Shown here: piece by piece, positions 17,174 to 26,985 of the stretch
Layout: every line of letters begins with the position of its first letter
How positions within the stretch are numbered: position 1 is the first letter of the stretch
Assembly: GCF_022376295.1 (NCBI RefSeq)
Contig: NZ_CP060140.1
Span: 434,001 to 498,000 of the forward strand
Length of the DNA: 64,000 nucleotides
From: Nodularia sphaerocarpa UHCC 0038
GTDB taxonomy: Bacteria > Cyanobacteriota > Cyanobacteriia > Cyanobacteriales > Nostocaceae
Reading direction: 5' to 3'
The notes under the pieces: generated by a model
Database searches by the model: none
What the model was told of the DNA's origin: nothing
The model's input: only the letters and a program-made list of their open reading frames with translations
Position numbers and translations under genes: made by a program

Positions 17174-17614
17174 GCTCGATTTGAGGTGTTTGCAGGAATA
17201 ATTCTCCATATCAGGCTGAGAACACCAAGATATTTACGAAATTGCCCTTTCTGCTTCATGATAAATGTAATGGTTTGGACATGACATTTATTAAATGTGG
17301 GAAACTACTTATATCGGGTAAATCTCAGGCTAGTTAAATGTATTCAGAAGTTGACCGGACTCATATTTTATTTGCTCAAATTGCGGCAATACTCAAGTCG
17401 TTCTCATTCAAGGATGTAGCGCTTCCCTAGGGTATAGGCTCAAGATGCTTGCAGGGTTTAAATTTCTAGCAATCCCCGTTCAGCAAGAATCCCCTGGCTT
17501 TTGAGCATCGCCAGTGTCAATTAGTCTTAAGTATACAGTTGTTAACTATTGACTATTGGCCATTAACTATTGACTATTAACTATTGACTCAGAATTTATA
17601 ACACTTAATTACAG
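17174..17614. other. Non-coding, with heptamer-type tandem repeats
   Basis: I see no gene in these 441 bp. From about 17537 to 17590 the sequence is made of repeated TTAACTATTGACTA-type units, a short tandem repeat just before the M61 peptidase start. The rest is unremarkable. Confidence 0.6.
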
Positions 17615-19399
17615 ATGACCGAAGCAACAGCACCTCGTATCGAGATTGGCCTCCAGGAAACAGTACCGATGATTCATTACCTGGTGGCAATGCCTCAACC
17701 AGAAACGCATCTGTTTGAGGTGACATTGCAGCTAATCAACCACTCATCGACGATTCTTGATTTGAAAATGCCAGTATGGACACCAGGCTCATACTTGGTG
17801 CGAGAATACGCCAAAAATTTACAATATTTTGCCGCTTTTGCTGGGGATAAGCCTTTGCCTTGGCAAAAAATTAGTAAAAACCACTGGCAGGTGAATACAA
17901 GCGGTGTCTCAGAGTTAACTGTACGTTACCGGATGTTTGCTAATGAGCTATCGGTACGGACGAATCATTTAGATACTACTCACGGGTATTTCAACGGTGC
18001 GGCACTGTTTTTTAGACTCCCTGGTTGGGAGAGTCTACCAATTCAAATTACTGTCGTACCACCACACCCAGATTGGCGGGTAACTACTTGTTTACCAGCA
18101 GTTGGTGAGCAAGCCTATAGTTTCTTGGCTGAGGATTTTGACACTCTTGTGGATAGCCCTTTTGAGATTGGTAGTCACCAATCATATTATTTTGAGGTTT
18201 TGGGTAAGCCCCATGAACTGGCTGTTTGGGGAGAGGGTAATTTACAATCACAGCAAGCAATTGCTGATATCCAGAAAGTTATCCAGGTAGAAGCGCAGAT
18301 GTTTGGGGGTTTGCCCTACGAAGGATATCTTTTTCTACTGCATTTGTTTGCCCAAGCTTATGGCGGGTTGGAGCATAAAAACTGTTGCTCATTAATTTAC
18401 CAGCGTTTTGGGTTTCGCTCTCAGGAGAAGTACGAGCGCTTTGTGCAATTAGTAGCACATGAATTTTTTCACTTGTGGAATGTTAAGCGCATTCGCCCTA
18501 AAGGTTTAGAAGTTTTTGATTATGAGCAGGAAAACTATACTCCTTCTTTGTGGTTCTGTGAGGGAACTACAAGTTACTACGATTTACTGATTCCTTTGCG
18601 GGCTGGCATTTATGATGCTAAGTCCTATTTAAATCATTTAAGTAAGGAAATTAGCAGATTTTTGACTACGCCAGGGCGCAAGGTGCAATCACTGGCTGAG
18701 TCGAGTTTTGATACTTGGATTAAACTTTATCGTCCAGATGCCAATAGCAACAATTCCCAAATGTCTTACTATTTGAAGGGGGAGATGGTTTCTTTGTTGC
18801 TAGATTTGCTGATTAGATCCAGACATGGGAATCAGCGATCGCTTGATGATGTGATGCGGCAAATGTGGCGGAAATTTGGACAACCAGAAATTGGCTACAC
18901 TCCCGAACAGTTGCAAGAAGTAATTGAATCGGTGGCGGGTGTGGATTTGACTGATTTCTTTGAATCCTACATTAATAGCACTGACGAATTACCTTTTAAT
19001 CATTACCTGGAACCTTTCGGTTTGCATCTGATAGCAGAACGGGAAGAAGAACCTTATTTAGGTATCAAGGCAAAAACCGAAAATGGGCGAGAAATGATTA
19101 AATTTGTGGAATTCGGTTCACCTGCACAAGTAGCGGGAATTGATGCAGGCGATGAGTTGTTGGCTATTGAGGGCATTAAGTTAACAGCTCTTCAACTGAG
19201 CGATCGCCTCAAAGATTACCAACCAAACGACACTATTGCCGTCACAGTGTTCCACCAAGATGAATTACGCACCTATTCTGTTACACTTGGTACACCACAT
19301 CCTACTAAGTTTCAGATTGTCGCAGTACATAATCCCGATCCCTCGCAAAAGGAGAATTGTGCAGGGTGGTTAGGCGCACCGATAGTGACTCTTCGTTGA
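17615..19399 (+). CDS. M61 family metallopeptidase (glycyl aminopeptidase type) with PDZ domain
   Basis: The 594-residue protein has the M61 layout: an N-terminal beta domain (residues about 10-170), a catalytic domain with the zinc motif HEFFH in QLVAHEFFHLWNVKRIRP near residue 285 and the downstream Glu in WFCEGTTSYY near 315, and a C-terminal PDZ domain (LGIKAKTENG to GIDAGDELLAIEGIKL, about 475-565). No signal peptide is seen, so it probably acts in the cytoplasm. The family cleaves N-terminal Gly and Ala. The ATG at 17615 gives the normal family length. It converges with the AAA-like gene, 11 bp away. Confidence 0.9.
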   Translation: MTEATAPRIEIGLQETVPMIHYLVAMPQPETHLFEVTLQLINHSSTILDLKMPVWTPGSYLVREYAKNLQYFAAFAGDKPLPWQKISKNHWQVNTSGVSELTVRYRMFANELSVRTNHLDTTHGYFNGAALFFRLPGWESLPIQITVVPPHPDWRVTTCLPAVGEQAYSFLAEDFDTLVDSPFEIGSHQSYYFEVLGKPHELAVWGEGNLQSQQAIADIQKVIQVEAQMFGGLPYEGYLFLLHLFAQAYGGLEHKNCCSLIYQRFGFRSQEKYERFVQLVAHEFFHLWNVKRIRPKGLEVFDYEQENYTPSLWFCEGTTSYYDLLIPLRAGIYDAKSYLNHLSKEISRFLTTPGRKVQSLAESSFDTWIKLYRPDANSNNSQMSYYLKGEMVSLLLDLLIRSRHGNQRSLDDVMRQMWRKFGQPEIGYTPEQLQEVIESVAGVDLTDFFESYINSTDELPFNHYLEPFGLHLIAEREEEPYLGIKAKTENGREMIKFVEFGSPAQVAGIDAGDELLAIEGIKLTALQLSDRLKDYQPNDTIAVTVFHQDELRTYSVTLGTPHPTKFQIVAVHNPDPSQKENCAGWLGAPIVTLR

Positions 19400-19410
19400 T
19401 AGTGAACTAC

Positions 19411-20799
19411 CTACACTGTTTTTTCCTGACAGTGTAGGCTTCCCAATTCATTGGGAATGGTGAAATTTTCAACCGTGTGAAGTTGTCCACGAAAATATAA
19501 CCGATACAACTCACACGCAGGAGTACAGCGATCGCCTTCCAGATGTACCAGCCCCATACTGTGTAATTTATATGCTGTAACTGCCTCCAATTTCACATCA
19601 TTGATCGCCGTAATTACCTCAGAAAAAGCAGTAGCCAATTCTGGCTCCCCTTGCAGTACCAATACATACTGTCTTAAATACTCGTGATAAATTCCCTCTG
19701 TAGTCGCTGCTTGTTGTAGTAGTTCCTGTAGATTCCCTTCTAACCCTCCCCTACCCACAAGGTGATACAAAGCCAACCTGATTAAATAAGGATGTCCCCC
19801 CACCATAGCCATTAAACTATCAGTATTCTGACTATCAGCCCAATCTAATCCGTGACGTTGTGCTAAATCCTCAACTTGCGCTTTTGTAAAAGTTGGTAAC
19901 TTAATTAGCAACCCCATATTGAATGGCAATTTAGTCAATTTTAAAGGAGTAAGAATTTCCTGAGAATAAACCAATACCAGGCGGAGTTTTTGCCAAACTT
20001 CCAGCATTTTGGACTGTTCATACCAAGAACGCATTAAAGGCAGAAATTCCCCAGCAATTTCAGGATATTCAAATACCCAATCTACCTCATTCAAAACCAA
20101 AACCACAGGACTTTTCATAGCCGCCAGCAAATACTTTTGGAAATAGATAGTACAGCTAACTTTACTACCCATATCCTCATCCCAGTAATCATTAAGTTTT
20201 GATTCTAACTGTAACTCCCGGCTAACATTGGCACACAACCAGCGTAAAAACTTATCCAAACTGCTAAAAACGACTTTATCTGCTTGCTGAAAATCTAAAA
20301 TAACTGTGTGAAAACCTTCATTAGTCGCCCGTGCAATTACCCTGAGAATCAAAGAACTTTTTCCCATTTTCTTAGGAGCTTGGATACAGATAACACTTCC
20401 TGGTGTCGCTATTTCTGCATAGGCAAGTTCCTCAACTGGCGGGCGAGGAATGTATAATCTAGAATTAAGAGATACCGGTCCATTAGGAAATTCCAGAGAT
20501 ATAGCAGTTGCGGCCCGGTTAAACTCCTTAATTAACTGCTGATGGGTTTTACCCAGACGGCGAGATGATAACGTTTCACGAAAGTTAGATTTATTAATAG
20601 GTTCCCGCCAAAAATCGCTTAACAATTGCCATAAATGAGCAGCAACTTTCCGCACACGCTCTTCCCCGTAGTGGGCTTCAAAGGCTATACTCGTATAAGT
20701 TTTTCCCTCCCACGAAGAGCGCAAAATCATCTCTTGGAGAGTCGTCAAACTATTGACTTGGCTGGCTTTTAGTAGCAATACGACTTCATCTATAGTCAT
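19411..20799 (-). CDS. AAA-like ATPase with N-terminal helix-turn-helix domain
   Basis: The 462-residue protein begins with a helical domain (residues about 1-90; TLQEMILRSSWEGKTYTSIA) resembling the vWA-MoxR-associated N-terminal domain common in cyanobacteria. The ATPase part has Walker A in APKKMGKSSLILRV near residue 145 and Walker B in VVLVLNEVDWVF near 235, then LTKLPFNMGLLIKLPTFT and the STAND-like segment VGGHPYLIRLALYHL. The C-terminal 70 residues are winged-helix-like (HSMGLVHLEGDRCTPACELY). Such proteins sense signals through attached domains in other loci; here no effector domain is present. Function is unknown. Confidence 0.78.
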   Translation of the reverse strand: MTIDEVVLLLKASQVNSLTTLQEMILRSSWEGKTYTSIAFEAHYGEERVRKVAAHLWQLLSDFWREPINKSNFRETLSSRRLGKTHQQLIKEFNRAATAISLEFPNGPVSLNSRLYIPRPPVEELAYAEIATPGSVICIQAPKKMGKSSLILRVIARATNEGFHTVILDFQQADKVVFSSLDKFLRWLCANVSRELQLESKLNDYWDEDMGSKVSCTIYFQKYLLAAMKSPVVLVLNEVDWVFEYPEIAGEFLPLMRSWYEQSKMLEVWQKLRLVLVYSQEILTPLKLTKLPFNMGLLIKLPTFTKAQVEDLAQRHGLDWADSQNTDSLMAMVGGHPYLIRLALYHLVGRGGLEGNLQELLQQAATTEGIYHEYLRQYVLVLQGEPELATAFSEVITAINDVKLEAVTAYKLHSMGLVHLEGDRCTPACELYRLYFRGQLHTVENFTIPNELGSLHCQEKTV

Positions 20800-21238
20800 T
20801 AGTCATCGGCCTGATTTCTGTGTTTTTTTGTCCTCAAAGTTGAGGTTCTGAGGATTTAAATTCATGTAGCCTCCCAAGTTTGAGTGATAGCCAGTTTTTT
20901 TCCCAAAAAGCTACAAATGCACCTTGACAATATTAATTTTATCTGAAACATCTCAGGTACATCGATCTTAGAGTTTTTTAAATAAAATGCACAGGTATGA
21001 CAGCTACGTAATTCGTGATTTTAGATACATATTATCTGATATCTAGAGATGATATATGTACAAAATGTAGCTAATTTTTAGTAACTTTTCAGGTGAGCGA
21101 TCGCTACAGCAGTTACAATTTTCCCTTTCAGTTTTCCTATATTTAATTCAAGATTATTCATTCTTTGTTGATAGATAGAAATTTTCTATTGAGCGAGGGA
21201 CAACAAAACAAAATATCTTCCTCATCCTATCAGCCGCC
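20800..21238. other. Divergent non-coding region
   Basis: The 439 bp separate the AAA-like gene from the divergent kinase gene. I see one hairpin (CCTCAA / TTGAGG, about 20832-20845), one HIP1 octamer, and no gene. Both promoters should lie here. Confidence 0.5.
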
Positions 21239-23269
21239 ATGTATATTAAAGAACCCGCTACCTACCAAATGAAAGCTCAAGTTTCAGCGCCAAGCTCTCA
21301 AAGTTTCCCAGATAAACACCAACGGACACAAGCCCCAGGAGACTTAGCAATGAGCCAGCACTCACCAGCAGCTTTACAAATGGCATTAGCCGCCAGTGGT
21401 CTAGGTTGGTGGAATTGGAATTTAGTTACCAATCAAACCTATTATGACCCTCAGTGGAAGCGAATTTTAGGGTATAACGTAGAAGAAATTACCAACCACT
21501 ATCAATCCTTTGAGCAACTTGTACATCCAGAGGATTTGTTAAAAGTTCAACAGGTATTACAAGAGTATCTGAAAGGATACATTCCTAACTTTGAAATGGA
21601 ATTAAGAATGTTGGCTAAATCCGGCGATTGGAAGTGGATTTTCTCTGGTGGTCGAGTATTTGAGTGGGATGAATTTGGCAAACCAATCTGGATGACAGGA
21701 ACCCATAGAGATATCACCCAGGAGAAATTATTTCAGGAAACTTTGCAACAGTACCAAAAGCAGGAACAGTTATTGAAAACCGTCCGAAAACACCTAAATT
21801 CCTGTTCTCAACTTGAGCCATTACTACAAAATATATTACAAGAAATACGAGAATTTTTGCAGATTGAGCAGGCATTAATTTACTGTATTCAACCTAATGG
21901 TAGAGGTGAAGTAGTTTTTGAATCTGTTACCACACCTTTCACGTCCTTGAAAGATACAGATATTCAAGTTTCCATACCTCACAGAGATTTAGAAGCATAC
22001 CAATCAAGCATTAGAGACGAAACTAACACAGCAGCTAAATTATCTGGTAACATTAATTTTCTGAATCAATTGGAAGTTAAAAGCAATTTAGTAGCTCCTA
22101 TTTTATTAAAAGAAAACGATGATCAAGATCCCACATCTTCACAAAAAAAAATGTGGGGACTATTAATTATTTATGACTGTTGCCATAATCGTCAGTGGCA
22201 GAAATGGGAAATAGATGCTGTCACACAAATCAGTCAAGAAATAGGAATAATTATTCAGCAATATCAATTGTGGGAACAAGTTAAAATTGAAAGTACTAAA
22301 AGTGAGATTGCACAAGCACAAGTAAAAGAAAAATCAGCACAACTGCAAATTACCCAAGGACAATTATTACAGAATGATCAAATGGCTAATCTCGGTCAAA
22401 TCGTAGTGGAGATGGCTAACGAAATTTATCATCCTCTTAACTTTATTTATAGTAATCTTCATCCTACTAGTCAGTATGCTGAAGACTTAATTAAACTCAT
22501 TGAACTATATCAATATTATTATCCCCAGCCGAAGTCAGGAATTACCTCATATTTGCAACAGTTCGACTTGAGTCTGATAAAAACAGACTTTTTAAAATTG
22601 CTTTGGTCAATGCGTTCTGGCTCTGAGCGTATTCAAGAGATTGTTTCTGCTCTGCGGAATTTCTCTAATTTTGATGCTGATAATATGCAAAAATCTAACC
22701 TACATGAGGGGTTAGATAATGTGATCAGAATATTGCAGCATCGCCTTAAAGAAACCCAAGATAGACCAGGAATTGAAGTAATTAAAGAGTTTGGAGAATT
22801 ACCTTTAATAGAGTGTTATGCTGGGGAGATAAATCAAGTATTCATGAATATTTTAAATAATGCAATTGATGCTTTAGAAGAAAGAATTAAACAAGACTTT
22901 TCTCTGATTCCCCAAATTTATATTCGCACAGAAGTTATCAGCAGTCATTTATCATTAGTTACAAGTAATCACACCCAAACAGCTAATTCACAACTTGGGA
23001 AAAAGCAAAAAGTTGTGATTCATATTTATGACAATGGCAAAGGAATATTACCTCATATTAAAAAGCGGATTTTTGAACCTTTCTTTACGACTAAACCAAT
23101 GGGCAAAGCTAAGGGACTAGGACTAGCAATTAGTCAACAAATTATTGTGGAAAAACATCATGGTAAACTTAGATGTAACTCTCAATTAGGTCAAGGTACA
23201 GAATTGGTAATTGAAATGAATACCACAGCCCGACACTATGCTGATATGAGAAGACGCGCCAGTTTTTAG
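21239..23269 (+). CDS. PAS-GAF histidine-kinase-like protein lacking the phospho-acceptor His
   Basis: The 676-residue protein has a PAS fold (residues about 45-165; LGWWNWNLVTNQTYYDPQWK), a GAF domain (about 180-345), a coiled coil, a dimerisation region near 385, and an ATPase domain (N box NILNNAIDALEE near 535, G1 DNGKGI near 600, G2 GLGLAI near 630). The H box reads VVEMANEIYHPLNFI, where relatives in this window read VAGIAHEINNPVNFI. The acceptor His is Asn (codon AAC). The ATPase part looks intact, so it may signal by dimerising or as a phosphatase-like or pseudokinase partner. No response regulator is adjacent. No membrane segment is seen. Confidence 0.85.
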   Translation: MYIKEPATYQMKAQVSAPSSQSFPDKHQRTQAPGDLAMSQHSPAALQMALAASGLGWWNWNLVTNQTYYDPQWKRILGYNVEEITNHYQSFEQLVHPEDLLKVQQVLQEYLKGYIPNFEMELRMLAKSGDWKWIFSGGRVFEWDEFGKPIWMTGTHRDITQEKLFQETLQQYQKQEQLLKTVRKHLNSCSQLEPLLQNILQEIREFLQIEQALIYCIQPNGRGEVVFESVTTPFTSLKDTDIQVSIPHRDLEAYQSSIRDETNTAAKLSGNINFLNQLEVKSNLVAPILLKENDDQDPTSSQKKMWGLLIIYDCCHNRQWQKWEIDAVTQISQEIGIIIQQYQLWEQVKIESTKSEIAQAQVKEKSAQLQITQGQLLQNDQMANLGQIVVEMANEIYHPLNFIYSNLHPTSQYAEDLIKLIELYQYYYPQPKSGITSYLQQFDLSLIKTDFLKLLWSMRSGSERIQEIVSALRNFSNFDADNMQKSNLHEGLDNVIRILQHRLKETQDRPGIEVIKEFGELPLIECYAGEINQVFMNILNNAIDALEERIKQDFSLIPQIYIRTEVISSHLSLVTSNHTQTANSQLGKKQKVVIHIYDNGKGILPHIKKRIFEPFFTTKPMGKAKGLGLAISQQIIVEKHHGKLRCNSQLGQGTELVIEMNTTARHYADMRRRASF

Positions 23270-23377
23270 GTAATATCAAGTTCCCAAGAATATTTATAAT
23301 TAAATATATTTTTATAGGTTGAGTTGTAGCTTGCTTCCCCGAAGGGGTTTAGGGGGAAAAATCCTTTGCAAGCTACC

Positions 23378-23902
23378 GTATACACACATCTTGGTAATCA
23401 GGCACAGACCCTGAATTTACCCCCCTTAATCCCCCCTTGCACTACGCCGAAGGCGCATCCCCGAAGGGGTTTAGGGGGGAAAATCCGGTTCTCCCCCTTT
23501 ACAAGGGGGAGTTAGAGGGGGTCAGAAGACTTGTGTGTACACCGTAGCCCTTTGCAAGCTACCGTTATACACACATCTTGGTAATCAGGCACAGACCCTG
23601 AATTTACCCCCCTTAATCCCCCCTTGCACTACGCCGAAGGCGCATCCCCGAAGGGGTTTAGGGGGAAAATCCTTTGCAAGCTACCGTATACACACATCTT
23701 GGTAATCAGGCACAGACCCTGAATTTACCCCCCTTAATCCCCCCTTGCACTACGCCGAAGGCGCATCCCCGAAGGGGTTTAGGGGGGAAAATCCGGTTCT
23801 CCCCCTTTACAAGGGGGAGTTAGAGGGGGTCAGAAGACTTGTGTGTACACCGTAGCCCTTTACAAGGGGGAGTTAGAGGGGGTCAGAAGACTTGTGTGTA
23901 CA
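23378..23902. mobile_element. Nested MITE-like repeat array
   Basis: Three partial copies of one palindromic unit start with a GTATACACACATCTTGG-type end at 23378, about 23565 and 23687. Two of them end in AGACTTGTGTGTACA (23542 and 23848), the inverted counterpart of the start; a further right end lies at 23902. Inside are CCCCCTTAATCCCCCC and TACAAGGGGGAGTTAGAGG stretches that pair, plus GCCGAAGGC short repeats. The second copy lacks its right half. A related single copy is at 36618-36799. There are no open frames of note, so movement would need a transposase in trans. Confidence 0.8.
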
Positions 23903-23953
23903 TAGTGGTTCCTTTTCGGCGTAGAAAAGGGGGAATTTGATCACTAAATATAC

Positions 23954-25231
23954 TTATTCCTGTGCGCCCGCTTTTTGCAGACTTTGAATTATATTTTTAT
24001 ACCCATTAAATTCTGCAATCATCAAAGCCGTATATCCGCCCCGATTTTTGACATTTATATCTGCCCCAGCTTGGAGTAATATTTGTACAACTCCACTATA
24101 GCCCCCAGAGACTGCCCACATTAATGCTGTTGCCCCTGCTAAGTCCTGAAAATTCACCTTTGCACCCTTAGCCAGCAATAACCGGATAATCCCTGGATAA
24201 TTGCCTTCTGCTGCTTTAATTAAAGCTGTTTTGCTATCATTCCCTAAAGTATGAGCATCAGCACCGTAGTCTAGTAATATCTTTACTGTCTCAGTATTTC
24301 CCTGGGATATTGCTAGCATCAGAGGTATCCCCAGAGTTGTCCCATTCATCTTTCCACTAGAACGCAGCAATATCTCGACGATTTGGCTATGTCCCTGTAA
24401 TGCGGCGACAAGCATTGGTGTGTCACCCAGATGATTGGCAATTTGGGGATCTGCACCTCGGTTAAGCAATACTTGCACTACATCAATGTAACCTTCTACA
24501 ACAGCCAGATGTAGGGCTGTTTCACCATCTTTGTCTTGATGATTAATCTTGGCACCTTGATCTAGTAAAGCAGATGCAATGGAACTATGCCCTGCTGCTG
24601 CGGCTGCAAATAGCGCCGTACTACCATCTGCGTTCTTCTGGTTGACATCAGCCCCGGCTACCAGCAATGCTTGTACAATGTCCAAACGTCCCAAGTCAGC
24701 AGCGATCATCAAAAGTGTTTCACCTTCTTGATCACAGAGGTTGACATTTGTATTATTTTGTGATAATAGTTCTATAATTGCTGCATGACCGAATTTTACA
24801 GCCAATTTCAAAGCGGTATCATCATCTTGGTCTGTGATATTTACTTGAGCGCCAGCAGCTAGTAAGATTTGCACTATATTAACATAACCTTTAAGTGCAG
24901 CTGCCATTAAAGCTGTGCTGCCATCTTCATTAATGGCATTGACATCAGCACCTCTAGATACCAAAAGCTGCACAATTTCCAGTTGATTACTACTAGCAGC
25001 TAACATCAAAGCTGTTAAACCATAGCGCTTTCTAGGCAGGTTAATATTTGCCCCAGCATCTAATAGCGATCGCACTATTTCAGTGTAACCTAAGTTGGCA
25101 GCAAACATTAAGGCTGTAGTCCCATCGCGATCGCACAGGTCAACTTTAGCACCAGCAGCCAGTAGCGCACAAACCCGGTCAATATCGCCACTTTTAGCAG
25201 ATTTTAGCAGCAACACATCGTTATTTTCCAT
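23954..25231 (-). CDS. Ankyrin repeat protein
   Basis: The 425-residue protein is nearly all ankyrin repeats, about 12-13 units of 33 residues with the usual DGTTALMFAANLGYTEIVRS pattern and the GADVN/GAKIN turns. It has no signal peptide, membrane segment or enzyme domain. Ankyrin repeats mediate protein binding, so it is probably a scaffold or adaptor; its partner is unknown. I chose the ATG at 25231 (MENNDVLLLKSAKSGDIDRV) rather than 25249. The tenth unit (around residue 290-315, SSGKMNGTTLGIPLMLAISQ) is the most degenerate. The repeat array at 23.4-23.9 kb lies 50 bp beyond its stop. Confidence 0.92.
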   Translation of the reverse strand: MENNDVLLLKSAKSGDIDRVCALLAAGAKVDLCDRDGTTALMFAANLGYTEIVRSLLDAGANINLPRKRYGLTALMLAASSNQLEIVQLLVSRGADVNAINEDGSTALMAAALKGYVNIVQILLAAGAQVNITDQDDDTALKLAVKFGHAAIIELLSQNNTNVNLCDQEGETLLMIAADLGRLDIVQALLVAGADVNQKNADGSTALFAAAAAGHSSIASALLDQGAKINHQDKDGETALHLAVVEGYIDVVQVLLNRGADPQIANHLGDTPMLVAALQGHSQIVEILLRSSGKMNGTTLGIPLMLAISQGNTETVKILLDYGADAHTLGNDSKTALIKAAEGNYPGIIRLLLAKGAKVNFQDLAGATALMWAVSGGYSGVVQILLQAGADINVKNRGGYTALMIAEFNGYKNIIQSLQKAGAQE

Positions 25232-25578
25232 GATCAATATTCCCCGCATCAGCAGGTTTTGTGAGTCTAGTCCCCAAATTTAGTCTGAAATTGTTTAACC
25301 ACTTTGGCAAGGGGGGAAATTAATTCGTAATTCGTAATTAAGAAGGAGGATTTAATCATAAAATACACCAACCTCACCCCCAGCCCCTCTCCTTCTTCCA
25401 AAGAAAGACGCTACGCGAACGTAAGGAGAGGGGAGACTTTGACGCAACTTTTTAGGCGGGGTGTATTCGTTAACCGTATCCTTCATTCCCCCCACATCTT
25501 TCGCTCTTGGCAACTTTAAGCACAGAAATTAGAGTTATGCTAATTTTTATGAAGATTTAAGAATTGGGCGAGAACACT
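25232..25578. other. Non-coding region with a C-rich palindrome holding a nested short repeat
   Basis: Between about 25371 and 25436, CCCCTCTCC pairs with GGAGAGGGG. The loop holds AGACGCTACGCGAACG, a short dispersed repeat that also sits at about 32893 and 32976. This nested layout is known for very small repeats in Nostoc-type genomes. There is no gene. The divergent promoters of the ankyrin and DUF4079 genes must be here. Confidence 0.6.
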
Positions 25579-26049
25579 ATGAATTTGGAACTGTCATCTG
25601 AAGTTAAATATTGGCTAAACTTTTTTCACCCAGTCACCATGTGGGGACTATTCGCACTCTCACTGTATGCTGCCTACTCAGGGCTACAAGTACAGCGTAC
25701 CAGAAACGCTCAAGGAGATGAAAAGAAAGAATTGATTAAAGGTAAGTATAACCTTAAACACCACCAAATGGGTTCTATACTCTTAGGTTTGATGGTGACA
25801 GGTGCGATTGGTGGTATGGCTGTTACCTACATCAATAACGGGAAGTTATTTGTGGGGCCGCATTTACTAGCTGGACTGGGAATGACTGGTTTAATCGCAT
25901 TTTCGGCTTCTTTATCTCCTTTTATGCAAAAAGGAGCAAATTGGGCGCGTGCAACGCATATTGTTTTAAATTTCGCCCTTTTAGGATTATTTACTTGGCA
26001 GGCTATCACTGGAGTGCAAATTGTCCAAAGAATTCTCACTAATGCTTAG
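25579..26049 (+). CDS. DUF4079 family membrane protein
   Basis: The 156-residue protein has four hydrophobic segments (starting near residues 18, 67, 98 and 130) and the cyanobacterial DUF4079 pattern, with HPVTMWGLFALSLYAAYSGL near the start and a central HHQMGSILLG. Histidines at the membrane face suggest a cytochrome-b561-like fold, but no heme is proven. The ATG at 25579 is preferred over a frame start at 25564. The stop codon TAG is also the first unit of a seven-copy heptamer repeat, so the repeat has grown right up to the coding end. Confidence 0.82.
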   Translation: MNLELSSEVKYWLNFFHPVTMWGLFALSLYAAYSGLQVQRTRNAQGDEKKELIKGKYNLKHHQMGSILLGLMVTGAIGGMAVTYINNGKLFVGPHLLAGLGMTGLIAFSASLSPFMQKGANWARATHIVLNFALLGLFTWQAITGVQIVQRILTNA

Positions 26050-26095
26050 TCATTAGTCATTAGTCATTAGTCATTAGTCATTAGTCATTAGTCAT
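26047..26095. repeat. Seven tandem copies of a heptamer
   Basis: Seven exact copies of TAGTCAT run without interruption, beginning in the stop codon of the DUF4079 gene. This is a short tandemly repeated sequence of the kind common in Nostoc-like genomes, probably variable by slippage. Confidence 0.95.
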
Positions 26096-26139
26096 TGGCT
26101 ATTGGCTAATGACTATTAATTCATCGCTTTTGCGGGGAA

Positions 26140-26808
26140 TTAGCACCGAAAGGGGAGTTTTAAAGATTGATGAAAATTTTCCTGGACTTTGCGGGTTAAG
26201 CGCCGGGATACTTGACGGACGATTTGATTAAGTAAGCGATCGCCTGTAGATTGAACTAAAGACTTGGGCAATCGTTGAATAAATTTGGGAAAGTGCAGAT
26301 TAACTAACAAATCTAATTCCCATTCAATGCGTGTAATCTCACTAAAACCGCTATTCGAGTTGTCCTGGGCATTTTCTACCAACTGTAGCGATGCCTGATA
26401 GTCTACATCATAACCAGGCGGATGGTAGTCAGGAACAGGGATTGTGCGAATCCGGTATATTCCTTGCTCTGGGGGTAAAAGTTCTAAACCAATTTTTGGC
26501 TCTACGTCATAACCAAAAGAGCCAAAACGACCGATAATCACAGCATAACCATTTTCGCCCAAGGGTTGTACCTTCATCGGTTCAGCACAGCGCGAAAACC
26601 ATGAGGCGTGACTTTGAAGATACTCAGAAACAGTATGGGCTGAGGCATACATTTCCATTGAATCGCTATAATGACCGTAAAATTTGGTAAATGAGCCGAC
26701 AGTTGCCTCTGTAGGTGTTTCCTCAGATTCTGTTAAACTTGACGCTACGGGCTGAACTGTTTCTTTTATATCCCAAGATTGATATTCGCCGTTTCTCGAA
26801 AGCATCAA
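26140..26808 (-). CDS. DUF1997 family protein
   Basis: The 222-residue protein fits the cyanobacterial/plastid DUF1997 family: a beta-rich middle part (QPLGENGYAVIIGRFGSFGY, LPPEQGIYRIRTIPVPDY) and a C-terminal amphipathic helix region (LLNQIVRQVSRRLTRKVQEN). The fold resembles START-like lipid-binding proteins. The plant relative is linked to chloroplast function, but the bacterial role is unknown. Start is either of two adjacent Met codons (26808 or 26805). It is convergent to DUF4079 and divergent from nif3-like. Confidence 0.75.
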   Translation of the reverse strand: MMLSRNGEYQSWDIKETVQPVASSLTESEETPTEATVGSFTKFYGHYSDSMEMYASAHTVSEYLQSHASWFSRCAEPMKVQPLGENGYAVIIGRFGSFGYDVEPKIGLELLPPEQGIYRIRTIPVPDYHPPGYDVDYQASLQLVENAQDNSNSGFSEITRIEWELDLLVNLHFPKFIQRLPKSLVQSTGDRLLNQIVRQVSRRLTRKVQENFHQSLKLPFRC

Positions 26809-26985
26809 TGTGTTCCCCTATAAATTGGCGTTTGTCTATACATTAAGAGTTCCCAAATTTCTGCTAAACCACAGCAGCAATCCTCAATTTTTCGTGAAAA
26901 CTCAATAAATTGTCATAACCTTGACAAAATCACTAAAATTAAACAACTAAATCATTACATATTAGTTTCTCAGGATTGTATTTGT

